From contig CAWEBB010000012.1 in the NCBI GenBank assembly GCA_963807085.1, forward strand, positions 186,001 through 250,000: DNA of 64,000 bases, given 5' to 3'. This DNA is from JACKII01 sp963807085 (GTDB lineage Bacteria; Pseudomonadota; Alphaproteobacteria; Bin95). The notes under the pieces are model-generated. The model searched no databases. It saw nothing but the letters and a program-made list of their open reading frames with translations, and was not told where the DNA came from. Both the position numbers and the translations under genes were made by a program. This document shows, in pieces, positions 35,265-44,800 of this stretch (position 1 is its first letter; each line of letters begins with the position of its first letter).

Positions 35265-36410
35265 TCACCTCCCAAACTCGGCCCTGATCTTCGGGCCATG
35301 CTCGTCATAGCCGGGGGCGGGGCCGTAATCGTCCCGCGCCTCGCCGCGGATCGCGGGCGGCGCGGGAAAAGAGATGTCGCCGTTCGGCGTGCCGACCGTG
35401 ATTCGCTGCAACGCGCCATGCACTGACAGTTCCGGCATGGTGTTGACCGCGCCGAAGGCGATGTCGGCCTGGCGCAGGCGGGCATGGAATTCTTCGCGGC
35501 TGATCTGCGAGGTGGTTTCCTCGATCCGGCCTTCGACGAATGCCCGATTGTCCACGCGGATGACGTTGCTTGACGCCTTTGGGTGGCTCGCGAACTCTTT
35601 GTCCTGCAACACGAACTCGCAAAACCGCACCCATTCCCGCTCGTTCTGACAGGCGACAAGCGTCTTGAAACCGCTGCTGTCGGAAAACGCGCCATAAGGG
35701 GACATCAGCGGATGGCGCAGCGCATTGCGGGGCCAGATCACGTCCGACTGCTCGTAGGTGATCAGCGGGGAGGCCAGCCAATCGGCCATGCTGGCGAACA
35801 ACGACGCCTTGACGCCCGTGCCGCGGCCGGTCTTGCCGCGCTCGATCAGCGCCTCCAGCACGGCGGTATAGGCGTTCAGCCCCGTGGTCAGGTCGCAGAT
35901 CGACACGCCGACCCGCCCCGGCTCCTCCGGCGAGCCGGTGATGGAGGTCAGGCCGCTTTCCGCCTGCACCAACAGGTCATAGGCCTTCATCGTGTCATAG
36001 GGCGGGCCGGTATCGCCATACCCGGATATATCGACGGTGATCAGTTGCTGGTATTTCTCGCGCAGCGCCGCGGACCCCAGCCCAGCCCGCTCCATCGCGC
36101 CCGGAGCCAAGTTCTGCACCCACACGTCTGACTTCGCCAACAGCCGATGCAGCAGTTCCAAATCCTCTGGCTTTTTGATGTCGATGCTCAGCGATTCCTT
36201 GCCCCGGTTCAACCAGACGAAATAGCTCGACATGCCGTTCGCATGCTGGTCGTAGCCGCGGGCGAAGTCGCCGGTGCCGTCGGCGCGCTCCAGCTTGATC
36301 ACGCGCGCGCCGGCATCGGCCATGCGGCAGGTCAGATGCGGGGCGGCGACGGCCTGCTCCAGACTGACGACGAGAATATCAGACAGGGGATGAGACAGGG
36401 GTTGAGGCAT
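35265..36410 (-). CDS. CaiB/BaiF family (class III) CoA transferase
   Basis: A 381-residue family III CoA transferase, which moves CoA between carboxylic acids via aspartyl-CoA. Motifs: LSDILVVSLEQAVAAPHLTCRMADAGARVIKLE at the N-terminus, FVWLNRGKESLSIDIKKPED, and AYDLLVQAESGL carrying the probable catalytic Asp (about 142). It resembles formyl-CoA, mesaconyl-CoA and carnitine-type transferases. It could activate the acid imported by the neighbouring TRAP system, but orientation differs and the partner acids are unknown. Confidence 0.88.
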   Translation of the reverse strand: MPQPLSHPLSDILVVSLEQAVAAPHLTCRMADAGARVIKLERADGTGDFARGYDQHANGMSSYFVWLNRGKESLSIDIKKPEDLELLHRLLAKSDVWVQNLAPGAMERAGLGSAALREKYQQLITVDISGYGDTGPPYDTMKAYDLLVQAESGLTSITGSPEEPGRVGVSICDLTTGLNAYTAVLEALIERGKTGRGTGVKASLFASMADWLASPLITYEQSDVIWPRNALRHPLMSPYGAFSDSSGFKTLVACQNEREWVRFCEFVLQDKEFASHPKASSNVIRVDNRAFVEGRIEETTSQISREEFHARLRQADIAFGAVNTMPELSVHGALQRITVGTPNGDISFPAPPAIRGEARDDYGPAPGYDEHGPKIRAEFGR

Positions 36411-36675
36411 GGGGAGAGATTCAGTCGCTTCGCGTTACAGGATCGGCTTCGGCGGAGTGTAGGCGGGCGCCGGTGGGCAAGCAATGCGATTGCTGCCGCG
36501 CCGTTTAGCCTGACGTGGCGCCGGCATAACCGCGAACCGGCACCTCCCCGTATGCAATCAAAGCTTGGCGAATGGTAAATTCGGCGGCAAGATCAGATAT
36601 TAATCGATAGGAGACCCGCTGGCCGATGGGGAACCAGCCGGGCAGATGTCGAGAAGTATGATTGGGAGATGTACG

Positions 36676-37926
36676 ATGTTGTTTGGCACCCTGCTTCACA
36701 AGGTTATCGAAAAGGGGCATCTGGTTGTTATCGACGCCCACGGTCAACGCCACGAATTTGGCGAAACGTCCGCGCCTGACCCGGTCACCGTCAGGCTGCA
36801 TTCCGCCAAACTCCATTGGAAGCTTGCGCTAAACCCCCGTCTGTATTTGGGCGAGGCCTATATGGACGGCACGCTGACGGCCGAAGATGGCAGTTCAATC
36901 TATGATTTCTTGGCGCTGCTCGTCCTTAACACCGGGAACCGGGAAGTCAGCGCGCTGGACAAGTGGAACCTGCAGTACCGGTATGTGATGCGCAAATTTG
37001 CCCAGGCCAATCCAGTCAAACGCGCGCGGGAAAATGTGGCCCATCACTATGATCTGTCGGGCGCGCTTTATGACCTGTTTTTGGATCCGCGGCGGCAATA
37101 CTCCTGCGCCTATTTCGCCGATCCGTCGATGAGCCTGGAGCAGGCGCAACTCGCCAAACTCGATCACATCACGGCCAAGCTGTTGCTGAAGCCGGAACAC
37201 AGGGTGCTGGATATTGGCTGCGGCTGGGGCGGTCTCGCCATGCATATCGCAGAGACCACCGGCGCGCAGGTTACCGGCATCACCCTGTCGGAAGAGCAAC
37301 ACGCCTACGCCGTCGCCAAGTCAAGGGAGCGCGGTCTGGATGACCGGGTTTCCTTTAATCTGCGTGACTACCGGAACGAGACCGGCACCTATGACCGGAT
37401 CGTTTCAGTCGGCATGTTCGAACATGTGGGCGTTCCCAACTATGACACCTTCTTCAACACCGTGCGCGACCGGTTGACGGAAGACGGCGTTGCGCTCGTG
37501 CATACCATTGTGCAGGCGACGACGCCGTGGGCGACCAATTCGTGGATGACAAAGTATATCTTTCCGGGTAGCTACTGCCCCGCGGTGTCGGAGGCAGTTA
37601 CCTCCATCGAGCAGTCAGGCCTCTGGACCACAGATCTGGAATGCCTGCGCCTGCATTATGCGATGACGTTGAGGCATTGGCGCGAAGCATTCACGGCGCG
37701 CTGGAACGACGCTGCCAGGCTCTATGACGAGCGCTTTTGCCGTATGTGGGAGTTCTACCTGGCAGGCTGCGAGGCTGGGTTCCGCTACAATTCCATGATG
37801 GTAGCGCAGTTCCAGTTGGCACGGGCGCGGGATGCGGTGCCGTTGACCCGAAATTATCTCTATGAGGTGCCTGCGGCTGACACTACTGCGGCCGAAGCCG
37901 CATATCGGCCGCGGCGGGTGGCGTGA
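36676..37926 (+). CDS. cfa: Cyclopropane-fatty-acyl-phospholipid synthase family methyltransferase
   Basis: A 416-residue SAM-dependent enzyme that methylenates unsaturated acyl chains in membrane phospholipids. It has the N-terminal lipid-binding part, the conserved HHYDLSGALYDLFLDPRRQYSCAYF region with the catalytic-site cysteine, the SAM motif VLDIGCGWGGLA, SVGMFEHVG and the C-terminal Y-F-P-G-x-Y block. Start at ATG 36676 has GGGAG 7 bases ahead; a frame ten codons longer is less likely. CFA synthases are stationary-phase and stress genes in many bacteria; no sigma-factor signature was identified here. Confidence 0.9.
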   Translation: MLFGTLLHKVIEKGHLVVIDAHGQRHEFGETSAPDPVTVRLHSAKLHWKLALNPRLYLGEAYMDGTLTAEDGSSIYDFLALLVLNTGNREVSALDKWNLQYRYVMRKFAQANPVKRARENVAHHYDLSGALYDLFLDPRRQYSCAYFADPSMSLEQAQLAKLDHITAKLLLKPEHRVLDIGCGWGGLAMHIAETTGAQVTGITLSEEQHAYAVAKSRERGLDDRVSFNLRDYRNETGTYDRIVSVGMFEHVGVPNYDTFFNTVRDRLTEDGVALVHTIVQATTPWATNSWMTKYIFPGSYCPAVSEAVTSIEQSGLWTTDLECLRLHYAMTLRHWREAFTARWNDAARLYDERFCRMWEFYLAGCEAGFRYNSMMVAQFQLARARDAVPLTRNYLYEVPAADTTAAEAAYRPRRVA

Positions 37927-37967
37927 TAGCTTCCGGTAACGAATAACCGCCGCTGGAACCTTTCTCG

Positions 37968-39101
37968 ATGGCTCTCGCCTACACCAATGCCCCGCCGCTG
38001 CCGGGCATCCGGTCGCGCTTTGCCGACAACGGCAACGGTCTGTCGATGCATTATCTGGAAGCAGGCTTTGAAGAAGCGGGGCGGCCGCTCGTCGTGCTGC
38101 TGCACGGCTTCCCGGAGCTAGCCTATAGCTGGCGCAAGGTAATGCCGGCCCTGGCCGAAGCCGGCTATTGGGTGGTGGCGCCGGACCAGCGCGGCTATGG
38201 CCGCACGCTTGGCTGGAACCGCAGCTACGATGGCGACCTGGCAGAGAGCCGCGTCATCAATCTGGTGCGCGACGTGATGGGATTGATGGCGGCGCTCGGC
38301 CGGGACGAGGCGCATGCGGTGATCGGCCACGACTTCGGCGCCATGGTCGCGGCCTGGGCGGCGCTGTTGCGGCCGGACATCTTTCGCCGCTGCTGCATCA
38401 TGAGCGCCCCGTTCACCGGCCCGCCGGCGCTCGAACCCCCAAAGCCTGCCCGCGAGCCCGCCCCGGACGTGCACGCCGGTTTGGCGGCGCTGGCGCGGCC
38501 GCGTAAACACTATCAGTGGTACTATTCCACCCGAGCGGCGGGCGATGAGATGTGGCGCGCGCCGCAGGGAGTTCATGCCTTCCTGCGCGGCTATTTCCAT
38601 CACAAAAGCGCGGACTGGCCAGGCAACGAGCCGGCCCCGCTCGCCGCGTGGACGGCGGAGGAACTGGCGAAGATGCCCACCTACTACATCATGGATTTGG
38701 GCGAGAGCATGCCGGAGATCGTGGCGCACGAGATGCCGACGCCAGAGCGCATCGCGGCGTGTGAGTGGATGCCGGAGGCGGAAATGGCAGTGTTCGCGAC
38801 CGAATACGGCCGCACCGGCTTTCAGGGCGGCTTGCAATGGTATCGGGCGCGCACCAGCGACCTGTTCACGGCCGAGCAGCAGGTGTTTTCGGGCCGCACC
38901 ATCGACGTGCCCTTCGCCTTCATCTCCGGGGCAAGCGACTGGGGCATCCACCAGACGCCGGGCGCGCTGGAGAAAATGCAGGAACATGCCTGCACCGACG
39001 TTCGCGGCATCCATCTGATCGACGGCGCAGGCCATTGGGTGCAGCAAGAGCAGCCGGAAGCGGTGCTCGCCCATCTGGTTCCTTTTCTGGCTGCCGGCTG
39101 A
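37968..39101 (+). CDS. Alpha/beta hydrolase, epoxide hydrolase-like
   Basis: A 377-residue alpha/beta hydrolase with HGFPELAYSWR (oxyanion HGxP), nucleophile Asp in GHDFGAMVA, a long cap domain, and the catalytic His in DGAGHWVQQEQPEAV. An Asp nucleophile with HGFPE points to soluble epoxide hydrolase or haloalkane dehalogenase rather than an esterase. The cap contains several Tyr that could be the epoxide-activating pair. It follows cfa after about 40 bases and precedes two exporter genes. Confidence 0.85.
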   Translation: MALAYTNAPPLPGIRSRFADNGNGLSMHYLEAGFEEAGRPLVVLLHGFPELAYSWRKVMPALAEAGYWVVAPDQRGYGRTLGWNRSYDGDLAESRVINLVRDVMGLMAALGRDEAHAVIGHDFGAMVAAWAALLRPDIFRRCCIMSAPFTGPPALEPPKPAREPAPDVHAGLAALARPRKHYQWYYSTRAAGDEMWRAPQGVHAFLRGYFHHKSADWPGNEPAPLAAWTAEELAKMPTYYIMDLGESMPEIVAHEMPTPERIAACEWMPEAEMAVFATEYGRTGFQGGLQWYRARTSDLFTAEQQVFSGRTIDVPFAFISGASDWGIHQTPGALEKMQEHACTDVRGIHLIDGAGHWVQQEQPEAVLAHLVPFLAAG

Positions 39102-39129
39102 CCGGAAGCAACTCCGTGGATCCCACCCG

Positions 39130-40044
39130 GTGACGCTTGCCCGTTCCGCCCCGCCGCCCATGCCCGGGGCTACCGAGGACCGTCCCAGCCTTGCGATTCT
39201 GCTGGTGCTGGCGACAACGCTGATGTTTGTCAGCATGGACGCCATCGCCAAGCTGCTGACAGAGACCGGCATGCAGCCGGAAGCGATCATCACCATCCGC
39301 TTCGCCCTCGTCTCGACCGTGGTGCTGGGCGTCGTCCTGTACCGCTGGCCACGAAAGCCGCTGGCCACGACCAAGCCGCGGCTGCACGTGGCGCGCGGCG
39401 TGTTGCAGATCGGGGCGGCCACCGCTTTTGTTTACGGTGTGCGCTACCTGCCGCTGGAAACCGCGACATCCATCAGCTTCGTCTCGCCCCTGTTTATCAC
39501 GGCGCTTTCCGTCCCTTTTCTGGGCGAGCATGTCGGGCCGCGACGCTGGGCCGCGGTGCTGTTGGGCTTTGGCGGCGTGCTGATGATTCTGCGCCCGGGC
39601 AGCGCCTCGTTCGAATGGGCCATGCTGCTGCCGATGCTGGCCTCGTTCCTGTGGGCCAATGCCATCATCATCACGCGCTCCATGCGCACCAGCGAGAAGG
39701 CGCTGACGGTGCTGGCCTGGTCTACCTTTGCCGGCTTCGCCGCGGTGTTGCCGTTCGGCATCTCAAGCTTCGTCTGGCCGACAGGGACGCAATGGGCATT
39801 GCTGTTCCTGCTGGCGGTCTGCCATCTGGCGAGCCAGATCCTGATGATCCGTGCCTATATGATGGCTTCCGCCTCAGTCCTGGCGCCCTTCAGCTACAGT
39901 TCGCTGGTGTGGGCGACGCTGTTTGGGATGGTGATTTTCAGCTCGGTGCCCGACCTCATGACCGTGTTGGGGGCGCTGGTGCTGGCCGGCGCCGGCCTTT
40001 ATGTCTGGTGGCGCGAACGCAAGCTTTCGGGTGGCGCTGCTTGA
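39130..40044 (+). CDS. EamA/DMT superfamily transporter
   Basis: A 304-residue drug/metabolite transporter with about ten hydrophobic segments, made of two EamA repeats. Signature parts: MFVSMDAIAKLLTETGMQPE, FVYGVRYLPLETATSISFVSPLFITALSVPFLGE at the end of repeat 1, and ASASVLAPFSYSSLVWATLFG in repeat 2. Probable role is export of metabolites. GTG start. The stop overlaps a TTG start of the next gene (TTGA), so both are coupled. Confidence 0.85.
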   Translation: MTLARSAPPPMPGATEDRPSLAILLVLATTLMFVSMDAIAKLLTETGMQPEAIITIRFALVSTVVLGVVLYRWPRKPLATTKPRLHVARGVLQIGAATAFVYGVRYLPLETATSISFVSPLFITALSVPFLGEHVGPRRWAAVLLGFGGVLMILRPGSASFEWAMLLPMLASFLWANAIIITRSMRTSEKALTVLAWSTFAGFAAVLPFGISSFVWPTGTQWALLFLLAVCHLASQILMIRAYMMASASVLAPFSYSSLVWATLFGMVIFSSVPDLMTVLGALVLAGAGLYVWWRERKLSGGAA

Positions 40045-40967
40045 GAGGGACCGGTACGACCGGTGCGACCGGCGGCAGTTTGGCCGATGGTCGGCTGGGG
40101 TTCGGCATCGCGGTGATCTGCTTTGCCTCGCTGATGTTTTCGATGATGGTCGCTTGCGTAAAGCTGCTCGGCGCCGGCTATTCGCCGCTGCAAGTGCTGC
40201 TGATGCGCTATGCCTTTGGCCTGACGCTGAGCCTGCCCCTGCTTTGGCGGAGCGGGTCTGAATTGTGGCGAACCGAGCGGCCGGTCAGCCATGTGGTGCG
40301 CGCCATCTATGGCCTGATCGCCACCTTCGCCATGTTCTATTCCGTCACCCGTATGCCGCTCGCGACGGCGACCGCCATCAGCTTTGCCATGCCGCTGTTC
40401 CTGACCATGCTGTCCGTGCCGCTGCTGGGCGAGAGCGTCGGCTGGCGCCGCGCGACCGCGGCGGCCGTGGGGTTTGCTGGCGTGCTGATCATCGTGCAGC
40501 CCGGGGCCGATTTGAACTGGATCGCGCTGGTCGCGCTGATCGGCGCGTTTTTCTATGCGCTGGCGGTGGTGGCGATCCGGCAGCTTTCCCGGCGTGAGCC
40601 CGCCAACCGCATCTTCTTTATTTATGCCCTCGCCAATATTGTGGTGGCGAGCGCGTGTATGCCGTTCGTCTGGGTCACGCCCACCTGGCAGGATTGGCTG
40701 ATTTTCGCGGCAGTCGGTGCGCTGGGCGCGGCGGCGCAGTATGCTTTCCTGATCGGCTACCGCCACGCGCCGGCGACGGTGTTGGCGCCGTTCGACTACA
40801 CCCAGATCGTGTTTGCGCTGGCGGTTGGCTATTTCGCCTGGGGCGAGGTGCCGGCCGACGCCAGTTTCCTCGGCGGTGCGATCATCATCGGCTCCGGTTT
40901 TTATATTTGGTGGCGGGAGCGGCGGCGAGAGCATCGGCCCATCAAATCGAATCGCTATTGCGATTAA
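40041..40967 (+). CDS. EamA/DMT superfamily transporter, second coupled copy
   Basis: A 308-residue paralogue with the same ten-helix two-repeat layout: LMFSMMVACVKLLGAGYSP, FYSVTRMPLATATAISFAMPLFLTMLSVPLLGE and HAPATVLAPFDYTQIVFALAVGYFAWGE. No ATG exists before the first helix in frame, and a TTG at 40041 overlaps the upstream stop, which makes it the best start; the longer in-frame extension into the upstream gene is meaningless sequence. The pair may act as separate exporters or a heterodimer. Confidence 0.82.
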   Translation: MRGTGTTGATGGSLADGRLGFGIAVICFASLMFSMMVACVKLLGAGYSPLQVLLMRYAFGLTLSLPLLWRSGSELWRTERPVSHVVRAIYGLIATFAMFYSVTRMPLATATAISFAMPLFLTMLSVPLLGESVGWRRATAAAVGFAGVLIIVQPGADLNWIALVALIGAFFYALAVVAIRQLSRREPANRIFFIYALANIVVASACMPFVWVTPTWQDWLIFAAVGALGAAAQYAFLIGYRHAPATVLAPFDYTQIVFALAVGYFAWGEVPADASFLGGAIIIGSGFYIWWRERRREHRPIKSNRYCD

Positions 40968-41021
40968 TGAGACCTGTGCGCGGATAGGCTCGGCGTTTGG
41001 GCTAATTTCTGATTCCGTTGA

Positions 41022-41772
41022 TTGTCAAAGACAGGAGATTGCGTCATTTCACATCAGCAGATCAGGGCAAATCTGCTGGATTGGGCTGCAATCGACACCG
41101 CACTCGGCCCGATTTATGCTTCGACAAAGGGTGAAGAGGCTTGGCCGCCGCTGGCGCTGTTCAAGGCCCTGCTGCTTTCGGCTGGTACGACCTTTCGGAC
41201 GAACGGCTGGCTGAGGCATTGGCGGATTGCGCCTCGCCCCGGTGGGTCTGCGGGTTCTCGCGCAGCGAGGCGACGCCCAAGCGCTTCGCCCCGGTGCGTT
41301 TCTGCCGGGAACATGTCGCCCGCGGGCTGGTTTGCGCCCGTTCGACCGGGTGACGGAGCGATTGCGGGCGAAGAGCCTCCGGGTCCGGCAGGGCACGTTA
41401 ATTGATGCCACGGTGATCGGTGCGACCATGATCGCGTCCGCCAGCAAGGGCGATGATGAGGCCGGGCGGTCCGGCGACCGCTCGCGAAAGGCCATCCACA
41501 GCTGCAAGACCCATGTCGCTGTCGATGCCGACGATGTCCTGGTCTAAAGCGCCGCCGCGACACCCGGCAACGTCCATGACGGCAAGACCGGCGCCGCCAT
41601 CGTTCCGGACGCGCCGGGCATGGTCTATGCCGACAGTGCCTATCGCGGCGACCGCCTCTCCGGCGCCGTGCGGGCGAAGTGCGGGCAGACGGCGATCGTG
41701 GCCACCGGCTGTTGGGGGCGCGAGGGCGACAGAGAAGATGACAGAGAGGCCGAAGCGCGGTTTCTGGCTTGA
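41022..41772 (+). pseudogene. IS5-family transposase remnant
   Basis: Fragments in three frames make one transposase: QQIRANLLDWAAIDTALGPI and EEAWPPLALFKALLL (frame 1), WYDLSDERLAEALADCAS (frame 2), then DRVTERLRAKSLRVRQGTLI, the IGATMIASASKGDDEAGRSG block and KAIHSCKTHVAVDADD (frame 3), a TAA, and TPGNVHDGKTGAA...VYADSAYRGDR up to VATGCWGREGD. The terminal third with the last catalytic residue is missing. The element is dead. It abuts the 3' end of the large RTX protease gene. Confidence 0.8.
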
Positions 41773-41832
41773 AATGCCTAGATCCACCGCGCTCGCCGCC
41801 GCCGTTAACTCAGGCGCCCCGGCAGCCATGCC

Positions 41833-41852
41833 GTCCCGGTCTGAGCCGGGAC
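41833..41852. terminator. Hairpin downstream of the RTX protease gene
   Basis: GTCCCGG (41833-41839) and CCGGGAC (41846-41852) form a 7-bp stem with a 6-base loop, 14 bases past the stop of the minus-strand protease gene. No T-run follows, so termination strength is uncertain. Confidence 0.4.
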
Positions 41853-41865
41853 AACCGACGCTCCT

Positions 41866-44800
41866 CTAGGCATAATAGTCCATCACGTCGACCGTCTGGT
41901 CGTCGAACCGCAGATGTTCGAAGTCGATGATGCTGTCGTTGCCCTGACCGCCCCCGGCAGTGTCGGATACCAGCAACTGGGTTCCGCCGATAAAGAGGAT
42001 GTCGAAGTCCGCCAAGTCGCCTTGGAATACCGCGGTGTCACTGCCGCCGCCGCCGATCAGGAGATCGTCGCCCTCAAAGCCCGCGATTGTGTCATTGCCG
42101 TTCTTACCGTCAATGGTGTTGTCGTGCTTGTTGCCGAAGATCGTGTTGTCGTGCCCGCTCGCAGTCAGCTCCAACGCCCCGTACATCATGTAGAACGTTT
42201 CGATGTTCGTCGAGAGGGAGAGCGACGAGGCGTAGCTGTAGACCGTATCGTTGCCGCCGTTGTAATTCTCCCTGACCCTAGTGCTTTCGCTCTCGATGAT
42301 ATAGGAGTCGTTCCCGTCGCCGCCGATCAGCGTGTCCAAATAGCCGCCGCCTGCCGAAAGCACGTCGGCCCCCGTTCCGCCACTGGTGTTTTCATAACTC
42401 TCCAGCGTGCCGGATACAGTTACATCCGGCGGCAGAACATTATCGGCACCCGGCAGCGCCGAAAGCGCACCGGTGCCGCTGCCGCCGGCACCAGCCAGCG
42501 GCGCTGCGACGGTTTGGTCCGCAAACTGCAGCAACTCCACATTGATCAGCCGGTCCGTGCCGTCGTTGCCGACCAGGTCGACCACAGTAAACGAGCCGTC
42601 GCCCTGGACTTCGATCAGATAGTCGGCCAGCGCCGAGGAGAATGCGGCCGTATCCGTACCGTTGCCGCCGTCGATGAAGTCGTTGTCGCCGCCGCCGGCG
42701 AGCAAGTCGTCGCCGCCCCCTCCCATCAATGTATCGGTGTCGTCGAGCCCGTAAATCTGATTCGACTTGCCGTTGCCTTCGATATGGTTGCTGAAATTCG
42801 TTCCGGAGATACTGTCAGCATTGCCCAGCATGTAGGCGATCTCGAAGTGCAGCGGCATGACGGTCGCGGCGATGTCCGTATAGATCGTGTCTGTGCCGCC
42901 TCGGGAGGTCTCATCCAGTATCAGATTGTCTTCGGTCTCGACGATATAGGCGTCGTTACCGCCACGACCCTCCAACCGGTCCCAATTGCCGCCCCGGCCG
43001 TTCAGCACATCGTCGCCGCTGGTGCCGATGATGTGTTCGCCGCCGGCTCCGGTGCCGGAGTGCGTCTCCGCGGGCAGAGCCACGGTCGGCGGCGGCGGCG
43101 GCGGCACTGCGCCACCGGCATAATAGACGTCGTCGGCAAAGACGACGGTCTCGATGTTCAGCAGCGTGTCGATACCCTCGGCGCCGACATTGTCCGTCAC
43201 CGTGATCGACTTGTCGGCGTTCTCGACGACCGAATAGCCCGCGATCGCGCCCGCATAGACGGCGGCATCGCCGCCCGCGCCGCCGTCCAGCACGTCGTTG
43301 CCCGCTCCCCCATACAGCACATCGTCGCCGGCGCCGCCATACAGTTTATCATTGCCGCCATAGCCAAAGATATGGTCGTCGCCGTCATCCGCATTCACGA
43401 TGTTGACGTGATCGTTGCCGTAGACCGTGCTGTCGCCCGCGCCGCCGGTGAACGAGATGGCGCCGTCCATCATATAGATGTTTTCGATGGAGGCCGTGGT
43501 GGCGAACGCGCTGACATAGATGGCGATTGTGTCACTGCCGTTGCCGCTGTATTCCCGAATATCGGTATTGGGATGGGTGATGATATAGGTGTCATCGCCG
43601 GCGTAACCGACCAACAAGTCGGAATGACCGCCGCCGCCCCAAAGCACCTCGTCCGCGGTCGTGCCCCAAACGTTTTCGTAGTTTTCGGTCGATCCCGCAT
43701 GGGTCGGAGCCGGGACCACGTATCCGCTCGGGTGTGGCAGCGGCGTAAACGCCAGAACGCCGGCCGGATCGGCGATAGCATTTGGAACCGCCACGGTCTG
43801 GTCGTTGAACGCCAGGAACTCGACCCGGGCGAGCCGGTCCATCCCCAAATCGCCGATCAGATCCAACACCGAGATTGTGCCGTCCGCGTGCTCCCTGACC
43901 AGGAAATCCGCCCGATTGCCGTCAAAGACCGCTGTATCCCGGCCGGCGCCGCCGTCGATTTCGTCGTTGAGCTTCCCGCCGGTGATCTGGTCGTCACCAC
44001 CCCAGGCTGCGATCTGGTCGTTTCCGTCCTTCCCGTCCAAGAAGTTGTCGAAGTCGTTGCCTTCCAGGTAATTGTCCAGAGGGCTGCCGTTAAGAATAGC
44101 GGCATTGTCCAGCATGATGCCGATTTCTATGAAGGCCGGCAGCGTATAACTATAGGCGCCGCTATAGATCGTATCCGTACCTTGAAACGAGCTGTCGCGA
44201 ATGCTGACGCTGGAGTTGTAGATGATATAGGAGTCGTTGCCCTTGCCGCCGTCGAGCAAGTCCCAGACACCGCCGCCGGTTGTCAGCACGTTGTCGCCGT
44301 CGTCGCCCTGGATGTATTCGCTGTTCGCGGCCGTACCGCTATGGGTAATGGCCGGCAGCACCACCGGCGGTTTGCCGGGCAAAAGGGGCGGCGCGGTCGA
44401 ATCGCCGATGATGTATGCGGCATCGGCAAACTGCGCTACCTCCACGTCCACCAGTATGTCGATGCCTTCCAGCCCCGTCAGGTCTTCGATGGTGACGGTC
44501 TCGTCGAGGTTCAGCGTGATCGCAAAATCCCCCAAAAAGCCGGCGTAGAACGCCGTGTCGTAGCCGGCGCCGCCGTCGAGCAGGTCATTGCCGCCGCCGC
44601 CCGTCAGACCATCGTCGCCCCGCATACCGCGCAGATGGTTGGCGGTCATGTTGCCGATGAAACTGTCTGCGCCATCGCCGCCATAGACGTTTTCAATGAC
44701 GGTGCCCGCACCGATCCGGAAAGGATTACCTCTCAGCGTGTTGGCGGCACCCGGCGTCAGGTCGATCGCCATGCCATCGGCGATCGTCGCCAGGTTCAGC

